Assembly: GCF_013403915.1 (NCBI RefSeq)
Contig: NZ_JABFDI010000003.1
Span: forward strand, 124,001-188,000
Direction of reading: 5' to 3'
DNA from: Winogradskyella pacifica
GTDB taxonomy: Bacteria > Bacteroidota > Bacteroidia > Flavobacteriales > Flavobacteriaceae
Length of the DNA: 64,000 nucleotides
Both the position numbers and the translations under genes were made by a program. Position 1 is the first letter of the stretch; every line of letters begins with the position of its first letter. This document shows, one piece after another, positions 25,985 to 34,937 of the stretch. The notes under the pieces are model-generated. The model was not told the origin of the DNA. It worked only from the letters and a program-made list of their open reading frames with translations, and searched no databases.

Positions 25985-26593
25985 TCACTTTACATCATAT
26001 TTAAAATGCATCCAAGTGCCATATACAATATGCATGATACCAAAACCAATCACCCAAAGCCAAAACCCATAGCCAGGATATAGTGTTGCAATAAGCCCTA
26101 AAGCTATCTGAATAAATCCTAAATATTTAATATCTCCAATACTATATTTTGAGGCATTGATTAAAGCTAACCCATAAAAGATAAGCATTAATCCACCAGT
26201 TTGCCCGTATTTACCTTGACTCAAGATAATTAAAATATATAGACCTCCAGAAATCAAAGGAATTAAGAAATTATAGATTAAGCGTCGAGATGATTTATCC
26301 CAAATTTTCTCACCATTTTTTTTTGCTTTGCGAGTTGTAAGAAAAACACCACTAGCAATACTAAATAATGCAACTAAGATTAAGACCAACATTACGGTTC
26401 TAAAAATCCAGCCATCAAGCAAAAGAGTTCCATAGCTGTACGTGTCGACTAACCAATATGTAATTGCTGCTCCAATTAAAGCGTAAATACCTGCGAGAAT
26501 TCCAGATAATCCACTCAAGGAAATAAATCGTGACGATTTATTCATAAGATTTTTAATCTCACTGATGTCTTTTAGATAATCTTTTTCACTCAT
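25985..26593 (-). CDS. hypothetical polytopic membrane protein
   Basis: A 202-residue membrane protein with five to six helices after a short acidic N-terminus (SEKDYLKDISEIKNLMNKSS). Residues about 26-46, 58-85, 104-126, 131-146 and 155-192 are hydrophobic. The family is uncharacterised. The operator at 26597-26618 lies 3 bp before the start codon, so expression should depend on the same regulator as the DUF4153-like gene. Confidence 0.7.
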   Translation of the reverse strand: MSEKDYLKDISEIKNLMNKSSRFISLSGLSGILAGIYALIGAAITYWLVDTYSYGTLLLDGWIFRTVMLVLILVALFSIASGVFLTTRKAKKNGEKIWDKSSRRLIYNFLIPLISGGLYILIILSQGKYGQTGGLMLIFYGLALINASKYSIGDIKYLGFIQIALGLIATLYPGYGFWLWVIGFGIMHIVYGTWMHFKYDVK

Positions 26594-26596
26594 GTT

Positions 26597-26618
26597 AAAG
26601 TACTTTGAAATACAAAGT
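26597..26618. promoter_or_regulatory. palindromic operator copy 2
   Basis: ACTTTG-AAATA-CAAAGT (26602-26618) preceded by AAAGT; see copy 1 at 25450-25471. A bound protein here would block the start region of the 25985-26593 gene directly. Confidence 0.7.
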
Positions 26619-26700
26619 AAATTAAATTAATTGGTTTGGGCAAGTTTATTTTTGAGATTTGGTTAAATTTATATTCAATTAATTAAACCGTAATTAAAAT

Positions 26701-27054
26701 ATGATTGAATTACTTTTAGCGATAGCAAATATGTCTGGAGGCATTTTACTTGGTCTAGCAACTCTAGATAAATGGGATGGTGAGCATAATTTTTTCAACA
26801 AAATTGCTGGTTTCTTAGCACCATTTGATACCATAATAGGACTTGGTCTTATCATTTTAGCGATATTAGAATTTTGGGATGGTCTGTTGTTTAACATCGT
26901 AAGTATCCTAGGGGGGATTTTACTTTTAACACACGTGTTCGGTAAAGTACCTGCTTTAGAAACAAGTCTGAGAAAACTCTCTGCGAAGCTAATGCCTTTT
27001 AAAGCTATTATTGGAATTGGACTTATTGTTATTGGTTTGATTAAATTGTTTTAA
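26701..27054 (+). CDS. hypothetical membrane protein
   Basis: A 117-residue protein with three hydrophobic segments rich in glycine (IANMSGGILLGLATL, IIGLGLIILAILEF, IIGIGLIVIGLIKLF). The repeated IIG(L/I)GLI words (residues near 42 and 103) suggest an internal duplication. No family recognised. It is divergent from the 25985-26593 gene across 107 bp. Confidence 0.65.
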   Translation: MIELLLAIANMSGGILLGLATLDKWDGEHNFFNKIAGFLAPFDTIIGLGLIILAILEFWDGLLFNIVSILGGILLLTHVFGKVPALETSLRKLSAKLMPFKAIIGIGLIVIGLIKLF

Positions 27055-27096
27055 AGTAGACTAGAAATAAGGATTGATTTTATGGTTATAGAATTA

Positions 27097-28068
27097 TTAG
27101 TCTTTTAATAGTTTTATTTTGAACTTCATTAATACCATCTGACCGTCAGATATAGCTAAATTTCTTCGTCTTTTGAAACTGTAAGGTATGCTTACTTTAT
27201 ATAGTCCATCTAATTCTATAAATTTTATTTTATCAGATTTACTTATACCATCAAATGAGTAATAATAGTTTTTTTTAGTATCAATTTTAGTAAAATATAA
27301 ATTAATCATAGAATCGGTTTTTGTGATAATATAACCAACCGTTCTATCCTCAAGCTTCAGTTCAGATTTATGATATGCTTCATATACAGCAGGAAAATTA
27401 AAATAGTCAACTCTTGAAACTGGTTTTTCTAGTAATTGCCACTGACTATCATCTGGAAAATGAGATAGAATTAATTTTTCTGGGTTAATCATAAAATAAG
27501 TGTCAGAAAAATTAAAAAAATTGTCATTATAAATACTATTTCCTGTGGACCAAGTAACGTCCATTAAATACCATTTTTGGTCTATTTTTACAGCATTCCA
27601 AGCATGATTGGAATTACTTCTTTTCCTTCCTATTTCATTAGCAAACTGTTTGGCATAACCAGGAACAACAACGGATATGATATCTAATTCAGATAATGTA
27701 TAATTTAATAGTTGAGCATATCCTTCACACATAGCAGATTTCTTTCTTAATGTTTTCTCAGCAACCCTTTGATTATATTGATATAGCTTTAATTCATAGT
27801 CTCGTTTTGATTTAGCTCTTATTTTTTTAATTTTCTTTTTCTTTCTTAAAGATTTGTAATCGTAAGTAATATTATTAGCAAGCCAGTAATATACAGCTCT
27901 AGTTCTCTCTAAGTCTGTTTTAAAATCTGTTCTAATTCTATCAGCAAAGCTTTCAATTGATTTAAATTTTGCAGGATAAGTGTTTACAAGCGAATCGATC
28001 GTCTTGTAATTTTGAGAGCAAACAAGTTGTATTGAAAATAGAAAAAAGACTAGCAGAAATGTTTTCAT
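27097..28068 (-). CDS. exported transglutaminase-like domain protein
   Basis: A 323-residue protein with a signal peptide (MKTFLLVFFLFSIQLVCSQ) and a papain-like transglutaminase core with an intact triad: Cys114 (SAMCEGYA), His155 (SNHAWNAV) and Asp170 (WYLMDVTW). Bacterial members are mostly proteases or peptide-modifying enzymes rather than cross-linkers. A long basic helix (KKKKIKKIRAKSKRDYELK, about 76-95) precedes the catalytic cysteine. The C-terminus is beta-rich. It is divergent from the DUF1801 gene by 31 bp. Confidence 0.87.
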   Translation of the reverse strand: MKTFLLVFFLFSIQLVCSQNYKTIDSLVNTYPAKFKSIESFADRIRTDFKTDLERTRAVYYWLANNITYDYKSLRKKKKIKKIRAKSKRDYELKLYQYNQRVAEKTLRKKSAMCEGYAQLLNYTLSELDIISVVVPGYAKQFANEIGRKRSNSNHAWNAVKIDQKWYLMDVTWSTGNSIYNDNFFNFSDTYFMINPEKLILSHFPDDSQWQLLEKPVSRVDYFNFPAVYEAYHKSELKLEDRTVGYIITKTDSMINLYFTKIDTKKNYYYSFDGISKSDKIKFIELDGLYKVSIPYSFKRRRNLAISDGQMVLMKFKIKLLKD

Positions 28069-28099
28069 ATTACTAAATTAGACAAAAATTGTTCCAGTT

Positions 28100-28468
28100 T
28101 TGAACCCAGCCGAAGCACATATCCTAAATCAACCAGAACCGTACAAATCCATATTTATACATTTGCAAGTATTGATTGAGCATACCTTGCCAGAAGCCGA
28201 TTTATTATACAAATGGAGAATGCCGTGTTACTACATGGATAAACGACCAATGTGCTACATTAATAAAGCCAAAGACTATGTTGATGTTGGTTTTTGGCAT
28301 TCCGCACATTTATCAAAAAAATGGGATGCTTATTTAGTAAGTGAAAAACGGAAAGTGGTTAAATCGCTACGTTATAAAACACTCGATGATATTGATGATG
28401 CCGTTTTTATTGCAATTTTAAAAGAAGTAGAAGGGGTGAAGGCGAAGGGTTTTTATAAGAAAGGGTAG
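28100..28468 (+). CDS. DUF1801 family protein
   Basis: A small (122-residue) alpha/beta protein; YKWRMPCYYMDKRPMCYINK (residues about 42-61) and the VDVGFWH segment are the family landmarks. DUF1801 members share the fold of SufE/iron-chaperone-like YdhG proteins, with no proven function. The TTG at 28100 is the first available start. Confidence 0.8.
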   Translation: MNPAEAHILNQPEPYKSIFIHLQVLIEHTLPEADLLYKWRMPCYYMDKRPMCYINKAKDYVDVGFWHSAHLSKKWDAYLVSEKRKVVKSLRYKTLDDIDDAVFIAILKEVEGVKAKGFYKKG

Positions 28469-28472
28469 GTTT

Positions 28473-28513
28473 TAGTGCTCAGTGCTCAGTGCTCAGTGTT
28501 CAGTGTTTAGTCT
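28473..28513. repeat. heptamer tandem repeat AGTGCTC
   Basis: Three perfect AGTGCTC units, then AGTGTTC and AGTGTTT: five tandem 7-bp units starting 4 bp after the stop of the DUF1801 gene. The related array at 29265-29340 uses AGTGTGA on the opposite strand. Confidence 0.75.
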
Positions 28514-28539
28514 CAAGATGGAAAATAGTTATATGATAT

Positions 28540-28740
28540 TACACCTCCAAGTAATTTCTGCTTTGCGTCTCAGCGCCTTCGCGAGAAACTTTTTTACTCT
28601 GCAACTTTACATCTTTGCGCCTCAGCGAGAGCTAATTTTAAGAAAAGACATTCAACCAGTTTCCATAAAGACTCTGCGAAACCTCCGTACAACACTGTGT
28701 TATTCTTACGCGCCAACTTTGAGCCTTTTAAAAGCTTTGT
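28540..28740. repeat. degenerate CTTTGCG/CTCAGCG repeat patch
   Basis: Contains GCTTTGCGTCTCAGCGCC, CATCTTTGCGCCTCAGCGAG and ACTCTGCGAAACCTCCG. It resembles 25905-25980. It is open by chance for 86 codons but encodes nothing protein-like. Confidence 0.45.
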
Positions 28741-28752
28741 AACTTAAGAAAT

Positions 28753-29118
28753 TCACTTCACCAAAAACATCCCCAAAAACACAGCCAAAAATCCAACCAC
28801 AAAACTAGCAATCGTATAAATCGCAAAACTCGTAAAGTCACCCGATTTTAAAAACACATGATTCTCATAAGCAAACGTAGAAAACGTGGTAAAACCTCCA
28901 CAAAACCCTGTTGCTAAAAGCAAGGTCTGACTCTGAGACAATGTTTCATTTTTAGCAGCTAAACCAAGAATAATTCCAATGAGTAAACTACCAATAATAT
29001 TAGCCGCAAACGTACCGTAAGGAATCCCGGTTTCAGAATTGTTAAGCCATTTTCCGATGATAAAACGAAGCACGCTACCAAAGCCACCTCCAAGAAATAC
29101 GAGTATAAGTTGTTTCAA
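28753..29118 (-). CDS. crcB: fluoride exporter CrcB/Fluc
   Basis: Four-helix dual-topology channel that lets fluoride ions leak out of the cell, protecting enzymes such as enolase. GGGFGSVLRFIIGKWLN near residues 10-26, YGTFAANIIGS (the pore asparagine) and TGFCGGFTTFSTFAYE near 70-85 are the Fluc signatures. The length of 121 is standard for a single-gene homodimer, and only one copy is present here. I see no fluoride riboswitch in the 223 bp upstream. Confidence 0.95.
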   Translation of the reverse strand: MKQLILVFLGGGFGSVLRFIIGKWLNNSETGIPYGTFAANIIGSLLIGIILGLAAKNETLSQSQTLLLATGFCGGFTTFSTFAYENHVFLKSGDFTSFAIYTIASFVVGFLAVFLGMFLVK

Positions 29119-29264
29119 TTGTTTTAGTTTTTAGTTGATAGTCGATGGTTGCTGGTTCGAAGTATATTATTGTCAATCATCAGTTTCAAACTAGGGAATT
29201 AAGTTATTCAATTATTACGTTATTTAGTCGTATTCTTATTCACGATTTAACGAGATTTTTTTAG

Positions 29265-29340
29265 CTTCACACTTCACACTTCACACTTCACACTTCACAC
29301 TTCACACTTCACACTTCACACTTCACACTTCACACTTCAC
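29265..29340. repeat. heptamer tandem repeat CTTCACA (11 units)
   Basis: ACTTCAC repeated about 11 times without error, ending against the stop codon of the 29342-30361 gene. On the minus strand the unit is AGTGTGA. Copy number changes would not alter the protein because the TAG stop precedes the array. Confidence 0.9.
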
Positions 29341-29341
29341 A

Positions 29342-30361
29342 CTACTTCACGGCCAAATAAATCTCTGTTCTCCAATCTGCAGGATTAGGATAATTCTCAG
29401 GTAACGTCAAATACGTTTGAATCATCGGTCCACCTTCAACCACTTCCAGATTATTCGTTGCAATATAATTCAGTGTGGCATCCCAGGCTTCCTTCATATT
29501 AGAAAAATCACCTTCTAAAACCGTTTTTACAGTTCTAAATGATTCTAGTTGTCCTGTTAAAATTTCAGATTCATCAGAAAGTATTTTAGAATTTGTAGGA
29601 ATACAAGCCGAGAATATAATCGCATCATTTTCAGCATCCCATTTATTGTATAGAATAAACGGTTTCCCGGCCATAGAAATATTATGTGTAATGGCATAAG
29701 CACCAACTTCGCCTAACATGGTTTTCGATTTTTCGTCAAAATCATTGAATTTAGTAGACGTCGTGTTGTACAAATAATAACCTCCACTGTGTTGCGTGAT
29801 GCCTTCAACATTAATTGTGTAAACTTTCATGTCGGCTTCAACCACACTGTCTAGAAGCTCTAAACTGCGTTCGTACTCAGGACCAACTTGCTGTTCCATG
29901 CCACCAGAAAACGCTGACCACATTTTAAATCCAAAAGGCAAATTATCTCCAGAAATTGTCCAAGTCACATCCGTAGTACCATCTTCATTAGCTTTAAAAT
30001 CCCAATTCACATCAGATTTCGGATACCTTGCAAATTGCATCTCTTGTGTAATTGAAGTATTAGGATTTGCTCCTGTAGTGCTCATATAGCCTTCATCACC
30101 ATCCTCATTCCATGTGTATGAACCTCCAACACCTTTGGTGGTATCGCCTAGTGTCACCACTATTTCAGGATTAATTTCAATCCAAGAACGCCACGAATCC
30201 CAAGTCTTAAAATCCACCACAGTGTTATAGATAACAGATGCTGGTGCTTTTATGGTTCGTGTTCGTGTCACTTCGTACGAATTTGGCTGCACAGCAATAT
30301 AAATTGAAACACCAATGACAAGGATGAGTAATAATAAGAGTAAGGATTTAAATGCTTTCAT
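29342..30361 (-). CDS. SRPBCC domain plus GyrI-like ligand-binding protein
   Basis: A 339-residue two-domain protein. One membrane helix at residues 4-24 is followed by a polyketide-cyclase/START-like SRPBCC domain (RTRTIKAPASVIYNTVVDFKTWDSW, about 33-175) and a GyrI-like effector-binding domain (about 185-339). Both fold types bind hydrophobic small ligands. Its TAG stop abuts the AGTGTGA heptamer array. No enzyme activity is apparent. Confidence 0.75.
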   Translation of the reverse strand: MKAFKSLLLLLLILVIGVSIYIAVQPNSYEVTRTRTIKAPASVIYNTVVDFKTWDSWRSWIEINPEIVVTLGDTTKGVGGSYTWNEDGDEGYMSTTGANPNTSITQEMQFARYPKSDVNWDFKANEDGTTDVTWTISGDNLPFGFKMWSAFSGGMEQQVGPEYERSLELLDSVVEADMKVYTINVEGITQHSGGYYLYNTTSTKFNDFDEKSKTMLGEVGAYAITHNISMAGKPFILYNKWDAENDAIIFSACIPTNSKILSDESEILTGQLESFRTVKTVLEGDFSNMKEAWDATLNYIATNNLEVVEGGPMIQTYLTLPENYPNPADWRTEIYLAVK

Positions 30362-30424
30362 TTATAGGGATTATATTTAGTGGTTTATCAAAGATAGTCA
30401 TTTTATGATATGTGATATATACAT

Positions 30425-30432
30425 TACATTTG
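30425..30432 (+). promoter_or_regulatory. -7 box of the M49 peptidase promoter
   Basis: TACATTTG fits TAnnTTTG exactly, 23 bp before the start codon at 30456. The -33 position is poorly matched (TTTT at 30401). Confidence 0.4.
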
Positions 30433-30455
30433 TGTACAACTAAATAAATAAACAC

Positions 30456-32492
30456 ATGAATTTAAAATCATTATTTAAAATTTGTCTTTTTGCCCTATTA
30501 ATCGTGGCATGTAAGAATGAAGTAAAAGAAGAGCCAGTAGAAACTGTTGAAACTGTTGAAACGGATTTTAGTTTTAATGTTGAAGAATTTGCTGACATTA
30601 AAATTTTACGCTACCAAATACCAGGTTGGGAAAATCTAAGCTTAAAGGAGCAAAAATTAGTCTATTATTTAACGCAAGCAGGTCTTGCTGGTCGCGATAT
30701 TATGTGGGATCAGAATTACAGACATAATCTTAAAATTAGACAAGCTTTAGAAAATGTATATACCAAGTTCGAAGGAGATAAAACAACTGACAATTGGGCA
30801 AGTTTTGAAACTTATTTAAAACGTGTTTGGTTTAGTAACGGAATTCACCATCACTATTCTAATGCAAAATTAGAACCTGCTTTTGATAAGGAGTATTTAA
30901 ATGAATTATTAGCAGCAACCAATACCACTTTAGAAGGTGAAGCTTTAGACGTTTTATTTAACGATAAAGATTCTAAAAAAGTAAACCAAGCTAAAGGTGT
31001 AGATAATGTATTAGAATCTGCAGTTAACTTTTATGGTCCGGATGTAACGAATGCCGATGTTGAAAATTTCTACAAAACTAAAATATCTCCAAATGCAGAT
31101 AAGCCATTATCTTATGGTTTAAACTCGCAATTGGTAAAAGAAAATGGAGTGTTAAAAGAACGCGTTTATAAATCTGGCGGATTATATGGTGCAGCTATAG
31201 ACGAAATTGTAAAGTGGTTAGAAAAAGCACAAGGAGTTGCTGAAAATGAAGCACAGGGCAATGCTTTAGAATTGTTAATTAAATATTACAAAACGGGAGA
31301 TTTACAAACTTGGGACGATTACAATGTCGCTTGGACAGCTGCAACTGAAGGGAATGTAGATTACATTAATAGTTTTATTGAAGTGTATAACGATCCATTA
31401 GGTTACAGAGGGTCTTACGAGAGTATTGTACAAATCAATGATTTTGACATGTCTGAGAAAATGGCTGTATTGTCTGAAAACGCACAATGGTTCGAAGATA
31501 ATTCACCGTTAATGGATGCGCATAAAAAGGACAGTGTTGTAGGTGTTACATACAAAGTGGTTAACGTTGCTGGTGAATCTGGAGATGCTTCTCCAAGTAC
31601 TCCAATTGGTGTTAACTTACCAAATGCAAACTGGATTAGAGCTGCCGTTGGAAGTAAGTCAGTATCTCTAGGGAATATTATCCATGCCTACAGCAATGCA
31701 GGAAGCACTGGACGATTATCTGAGTTTGTACATGATGCTGAAGAGTTACAATTAGAGGAAGAATACGGACAATTAGCAGATAAATTACATACCGCATTAC
31801 ACGAAGTAATTGGTCATGCCTCAGGACAATTAAATCCTGGAGTTGGAGAAACTAAAGAAACGCTTAAAACGTACGCGTCTACTTTAGAAGAAGGTCGTGC
31901 AGATTTAGTTGGTTTATACTATTTATACGATTCTAAATTACAAGAACTTGGTTTAGTTGAAGACTGGAAAAAAGTAGGTAAAGCAGCGTTTGATGGTTAC
32001 ATAAGAAATGGTTTAATGACGCAATTAATTCGTTTAGATTTAGGTGATAATGTTGAAGAAGCACACATGAGAAACAGACAATGGGTTTCTGCTTGGGCTT
32101 TTGAAAAGGGAAAGGCAGACAACGTTATTGAAAAAGTAACAAGAGACGGAAAAACATACTTCAATATTAATGATTACGATAAGTTACACGATTTATTCGG
32201 ACAATTATTAAAAGAAACACAACGTATTAAGTCTGAAGGAGATTACGCAGCTGTTGAAGCGTTGGTTGAAGGTTACGGTGTAAAAGTAGATCAAGCCATT
32301 CATGCTGAAGTTTTAGAGCGTAACAAGCAATTTCCATCTCCGCCGTATAGTGGGTTTGTAAATCCTGTTTTAGTTCCAGAAATGAATGATGCTGGCGAAA
32401 TTACGGCGATTAAAGTCACACAACCAAATGCATTTGCAGAGCAGATGTTAAACTACAGTAAGGATTACAACAACCTTCCTGATGTAAATTAA
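30456..32492 (+). CDS. M49 (dipeptidyl-peptidase III) family lipoprotein
   Basis: Zinc peptidase of the DPP III type that removes dipeptides from short peptides. The diagnostic HExxGH motif is present as His449-Glu-Val-Ile-Gly-His454, with the second zinc/catalytic motif EEGRAD at 478-483. A lipoprotein signal (IVACK, Cys19) places it in the envelope, unlike the cytosolic eukaryotic enzyme. The 678-residue length is normal. An acidic repeat, ETVETVETD, follows the signal. It is monocistronic, ended by the terminator at 32515-32549. Confidence 0.9.
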   Translation: MNLKSLFKICLFALLIVACKNEVKEEPVETVETVETDFSFNVEEFADIKILRYQIPGWENLSLKEQKLVYYLTQAGLAGRDIMWDQNYRHNLKIRQALENVYTKFEGDKTTDNWASFETYLKRVWFSNGIHHHYSNAKLEPAFDKEYLNELLAATNTTLEGEALDVLFNDKDSKKVNQAKGVDNVLESAVNFYGPDVTNADVENFYKTKISPNADKPLSYGLNSQLVKENGVLKERVYKSGGLYGAAIDEIVKWLEKAQGVAENEAQGNALELLIKYYKTGDLQTWDDYNVAWTAATEGNVDYINSFIEVYNDPLGYRGSYESIVQINDFDMSEKMAVLSENAQWFEDNSPLMDAHKKDSVVGVTYKVVNVAGESGDASPSTPIGVNLPNANWIRAAVGSKSVSLGNIIHAYSNAGSTGRLSEFVHDAEELQLEEEYGQLADKLHTALHEVIGHASGQLNPGVGETKETLKTYASTLEEGRADLVGLYYLYDSKLQELGLVEDWKKVGKAAFDGYIRNGLMTQLIRLDLGDNVEEAHMRNRQWVSAWAFEKGKADNVIEKVTRDGKTYFNINDYDKLHDLFGQLLKETQRIKSEGDYAAVEALVEGYGVKVDQAIHAEVLERNKQFPSPPYSGFVNPVLVPEMNDAGEITAIKVTQPNAFAEQMLNYSKDYNNLPDVN

Positions 32493-32514
32493 GTTGTAAA
32501 TTATTATAAATTTC

Positions 32515-32549
32515 AAAAAAGCACTTACAGTTTTGTAGGTGCTTTTTTT
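32515..32549 (+). terminator. terminator of the M49 peptidase gene
   Basis: AAAAAAGCACTTACA, loop GTTT, TGTAGGTGC, then seven T: a strong hairpin with a T run. Closely similar to the terminator at 34938-34970. Confidence 0.9.
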
Positions 32550-32751
32550 CTGGAATAGAATTACAAATATGAATAGCAAACAACAATTATCAATTATGTT
32601 ATAACGTTGATTAATTTTAAAATTGACTATATTTAAGATAATAGGAGGTAGTCGTCTTTAAACACGGTTAATATTTTGTGTTTAAAAGCGACTCTAAACA
32701 AAAAGAATAAAAGCATTTTAAAGAAAAAGAGAGCCATCTGTATTGGAAATA

Positions 32752-33906
32752 ATGGAAAATATAAAATTTTATAACCAACTAAAAAAATCAACGGATACAC
32801 TAACTGAGTTATTGGGAAATGAATCTAATTTTTCTAATGTACCAGATACGTGGCACGTTGTCATCGTTGATATTTTAAATTCCACACTAGCAGTTGATGA
32901 AGGAAAACACCATCAAGTGAATCTAACAGCTACAGGAGCCATAATTTCGGTTTTAAATTTTATCAGAAAAGAAAAGCAAAACATAGAAATACCTTATTTT
33001 TTTGGAGGTGATGGTGCTACATTTATGATTCCCACGGTATTCTTAGAGCCAATCATACAGATCTTAGATAATTATAGTCTTCATATTAAGAATCACACCA
33101 ATTTAATACTTAGAGTCGGTCATATTTCAGTTAATTATTTAAAGGGTCAGGACTATGGATTAAAAATAGCGAAACACCAATTAACCAATCAATTATCGAT
33201 TCCTATTGTATTAGGTAGTGGTTTAAAAATGGCTGAAGACCTAGTAAAAACTAATTTTGAAGAGAGTAGAACTAATTTCGAAAAAGCCCTTTTAAATTTG
33301 GAAGGCATGGAGTGTCGCTGGAAAGAAATTAATCCTATTCAAACTCAAAAAAAAGTAGTTTGTTTATTATTAGATGCTATAAATGAAGACGATCAAAGAC
33401 GTATTTATAGAGATGTTATTACACAGATGGATATGTTTTTTGGTGCTTTTGATAATCGGCAACCTATAAAATCGAATAATTTAAAATTAAATTTTAGTAT
33501 TCGTAATATATGGGAGGAAATGAAGATTAGCCTCGATCAACAAAAATTAAGTTACCTAGTTAAAAAATGGATGTCAACATTGATAGGTAAATTCTATTTA
33601 AACTTTTCAAATGATGGAAAACACTATTTAAAACAAATCGGACAATTATCTCATACATTTATGCTCGATGGCATGATTAATACGGTTTTTACAGCAGAAC
33701 AATCTAAAATTGATCTTTTTATAGCGTATTTAAATCAACTCGAAAAAGACAACAAAATCATTTATGGTATTCATATTACGCACGCCTCTGTAATGTCTTG
33801 TTATGTGTTAGATCGAAAGACCAAACATTCTCACTTTGTAGATGGTACCGAAGGAGGTTATACATCTGCCGCTAAGATGTTTAAGCAAAAGTTGAAACAG
33901 GTGTAG
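32752..33906 (+). CDS. DUF3095 (adenylate/guanylate-cyclase-like) protein
   Basis: A 384-residue protein from the ATG at 32752; the TTG three codons earlier is a weaker start. The WHVVIVDILNSTLAVDEGKH segment (about 33-52) with IPYFFGGDGATFMIP (about 79-93) is the degraded cyclase-like fold of DUF3095. The C-terminal half is helical and ends in HSHFVDGTEGGYTSAAKMFK. Function unknown. It stands alone between two terminators. Confidence 0.8.
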   Translation: MENIKFYNQLKKSTDTLTELLGNESNFSNVPDTWHVVIVDILNSTLAVDEGKHHQVNLTATGAIISVLNFIRKEKQNIEIPYFFGGDGATFMIPTVFLEPIIQILDNYSLHIKNHTNLILRVGHISVNYLKGQDYGLKIAKHQLTNQLSIPIVLGSGLKMAEDLVKTNFEESRTNFEKALLNLEGMECRWKEINPIQTQKKVVCLLLDAINEDDQRRIYRDVITQMDMFFGAFDNRQPIKSNNLKLNFSIRNIWEEMKISLDQQKLSYLVKKWMSTLIGKFYLNFSNDGKHYLKQIGQLSHTFMLDGMINTVFTAEQSKIDLFIAYLNQLEKDNKIIYGIHITHASVMSCYVLDRKTKHSHFVDGTEGGYTSAAKMFKQKLKQV

Positions 33907-34235
33907 CATCTCCATTTGAAGTTTTAAACACCTATTAAATCTAAAAAATCGTCAGTTCGATTGCATTGGATTCTAATGTACGAGAGGAAATCAAATTATA
34001 GTTTTACCTAAAAGTTTATTTGGTTCGATTGTCCCCTTGAGGATTAGTGAGAAACAAAATATTTTTTGTTTTGAAACTACCGAGCGAAGCTTATTAGGGG
34101 TGTTTTTAAAGTGAAGCAAAATAGATTATAAATAAGCAGTGATGATATAAAACCACCCAAAATCGTGAATAATTTTGCAGAACTAACAAGTCTGTTTTAC
34201 TAAAACTTCCGCATCTTTGCTTCAAATTAAACACT
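33907..34235. other. intergenic region with palindromic element
   Basis: No gene seen. Around 34030-34110 an imperfect palindrome runs from GTCCCCTTGAGG to TTATTAGGGGTG, with an inner AAACAAAA-TATT-TTTTGTTT hairpin. It looks like a dispersed repeat remnant. CATCTTTG near 34212 is one base from the -7 consensus, before the GTG start at 34236. Confidence 0.45.
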
Positions 34236-34907
34236 GTGAATTTTAAAGACAAAGACCTTATTATATTCGATTTTGATGGCACGCTAATTAATAGTATTCC
34301 AGATCTTACCTTGGCCGTAAATAAAATGCTGAAGCATTATAGTTTACATCCCTTAACCATAGACCAAGTCACGCCTTATATAGGCAATGGCGCAAAACCT
34401 TTGGTGCGTAGAGCGCTAGAATATAGGATGCAAGATAAAGCGCTGCCAGAAGCCTTGCTAAAAGAAGCCTTTGAAATCTATTTGGGGGCTTATAAAGAGG
34501 CCATTTGTATAGATACGTTTATGTATCCTGGTGTTTTAGAAACCTTAAAAAATTTAGATAAAAAAGGCTACAAAATGGCAATATGCACCAACAAACCGTT
34601 TGGATTTATAGAACCAATTTTAGACACCTTAGAGATTACAAAATTCTTTAAAAGCTGGATAGGTGAAGATTCCTTAGCTGAGAAAAAGCCAAGTGCAGTA
34701 CCATTGTTACACTTAGCAAAAGAACTGAATACAACGATAGAAAAAAGCATTATGGTTGGTGACTCTAAAAATGATATTCTAGCCGCTCAAAATGCAAACA
34801 TGGCCAGTATTGGTGTGAGTTATGGTTATAACTATAATGAGAATATTGCCGATTATAAGCCAACTGTAGTGGTTGATGAATTTGCTGAACTTACAAAGTT
34901 GTTTTAA
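34236..34907 (+). CDS. gph: HAD-superfamily phosphatase, phosphoglycolate phosphatase-like
   Basis: Hydrolyses a phosphate ester such as 2-phosphoglycolate or a sugar phosphate in the cytoplasm. The HAD motifs are in order: I, IFDFDGTL (Asp12, Asp14), II, MAICTNKP (Thr), III, GEDSLAEKKPS (Lys), and IV, MVGDSKNDILAA. The helical cap between motifs I and II makes it a Gph/PGP-type member. The start is GTG at 34236; no upstream ATG fits. The 223-residue length is typical. The terminator at 34938-34970 follows. Confidence 0.85.
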   Translation: MNFKDKDLIIFDFDGTLINSIPDLTLAVNKMLKHYSLHPLTIDQVTPYIGNGAKPLVRRALEYRMQDKALPEALLKEAFEIYLGAYKEAICIDTFMYPGVLETLKNLDKKGYKMAICTNKPFGFIEPILDTLEITKFFKSWIGEDSLAEKKPSAVPLLHLAKELNTTIEKSIMVGDSKNDILAAQNANMASIGVSYGYNYNENIADYKPTVVVDEFAELTKLF

Positions 34908-34937
34908 AGAGGTAAAACTTAGAAAGCATAAATTTTG

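Noticed and set aside
25787-26083. Open frame of 98 codons on the plus strand
   Set aside because: It is antisense to the winged-helix and membrane genes and crosses a repeat patch.
28482-28742. Open frame of 86 codons on the plus strand
   Set aside because: It runs through the degenerate CTTTGCG repeat patch and has no protein-like composition.
29265-29340. Possible CRISPR array
   Set aside because: The unit is only 7 bp with no spacers; it is a simple tandem repeat.
29119-29341. Fluoride riboswitch upstream of crcB
   Set aside because: I cannot find the conserved pseudoknot sequences; only repeats and AT-rich DNA are present.
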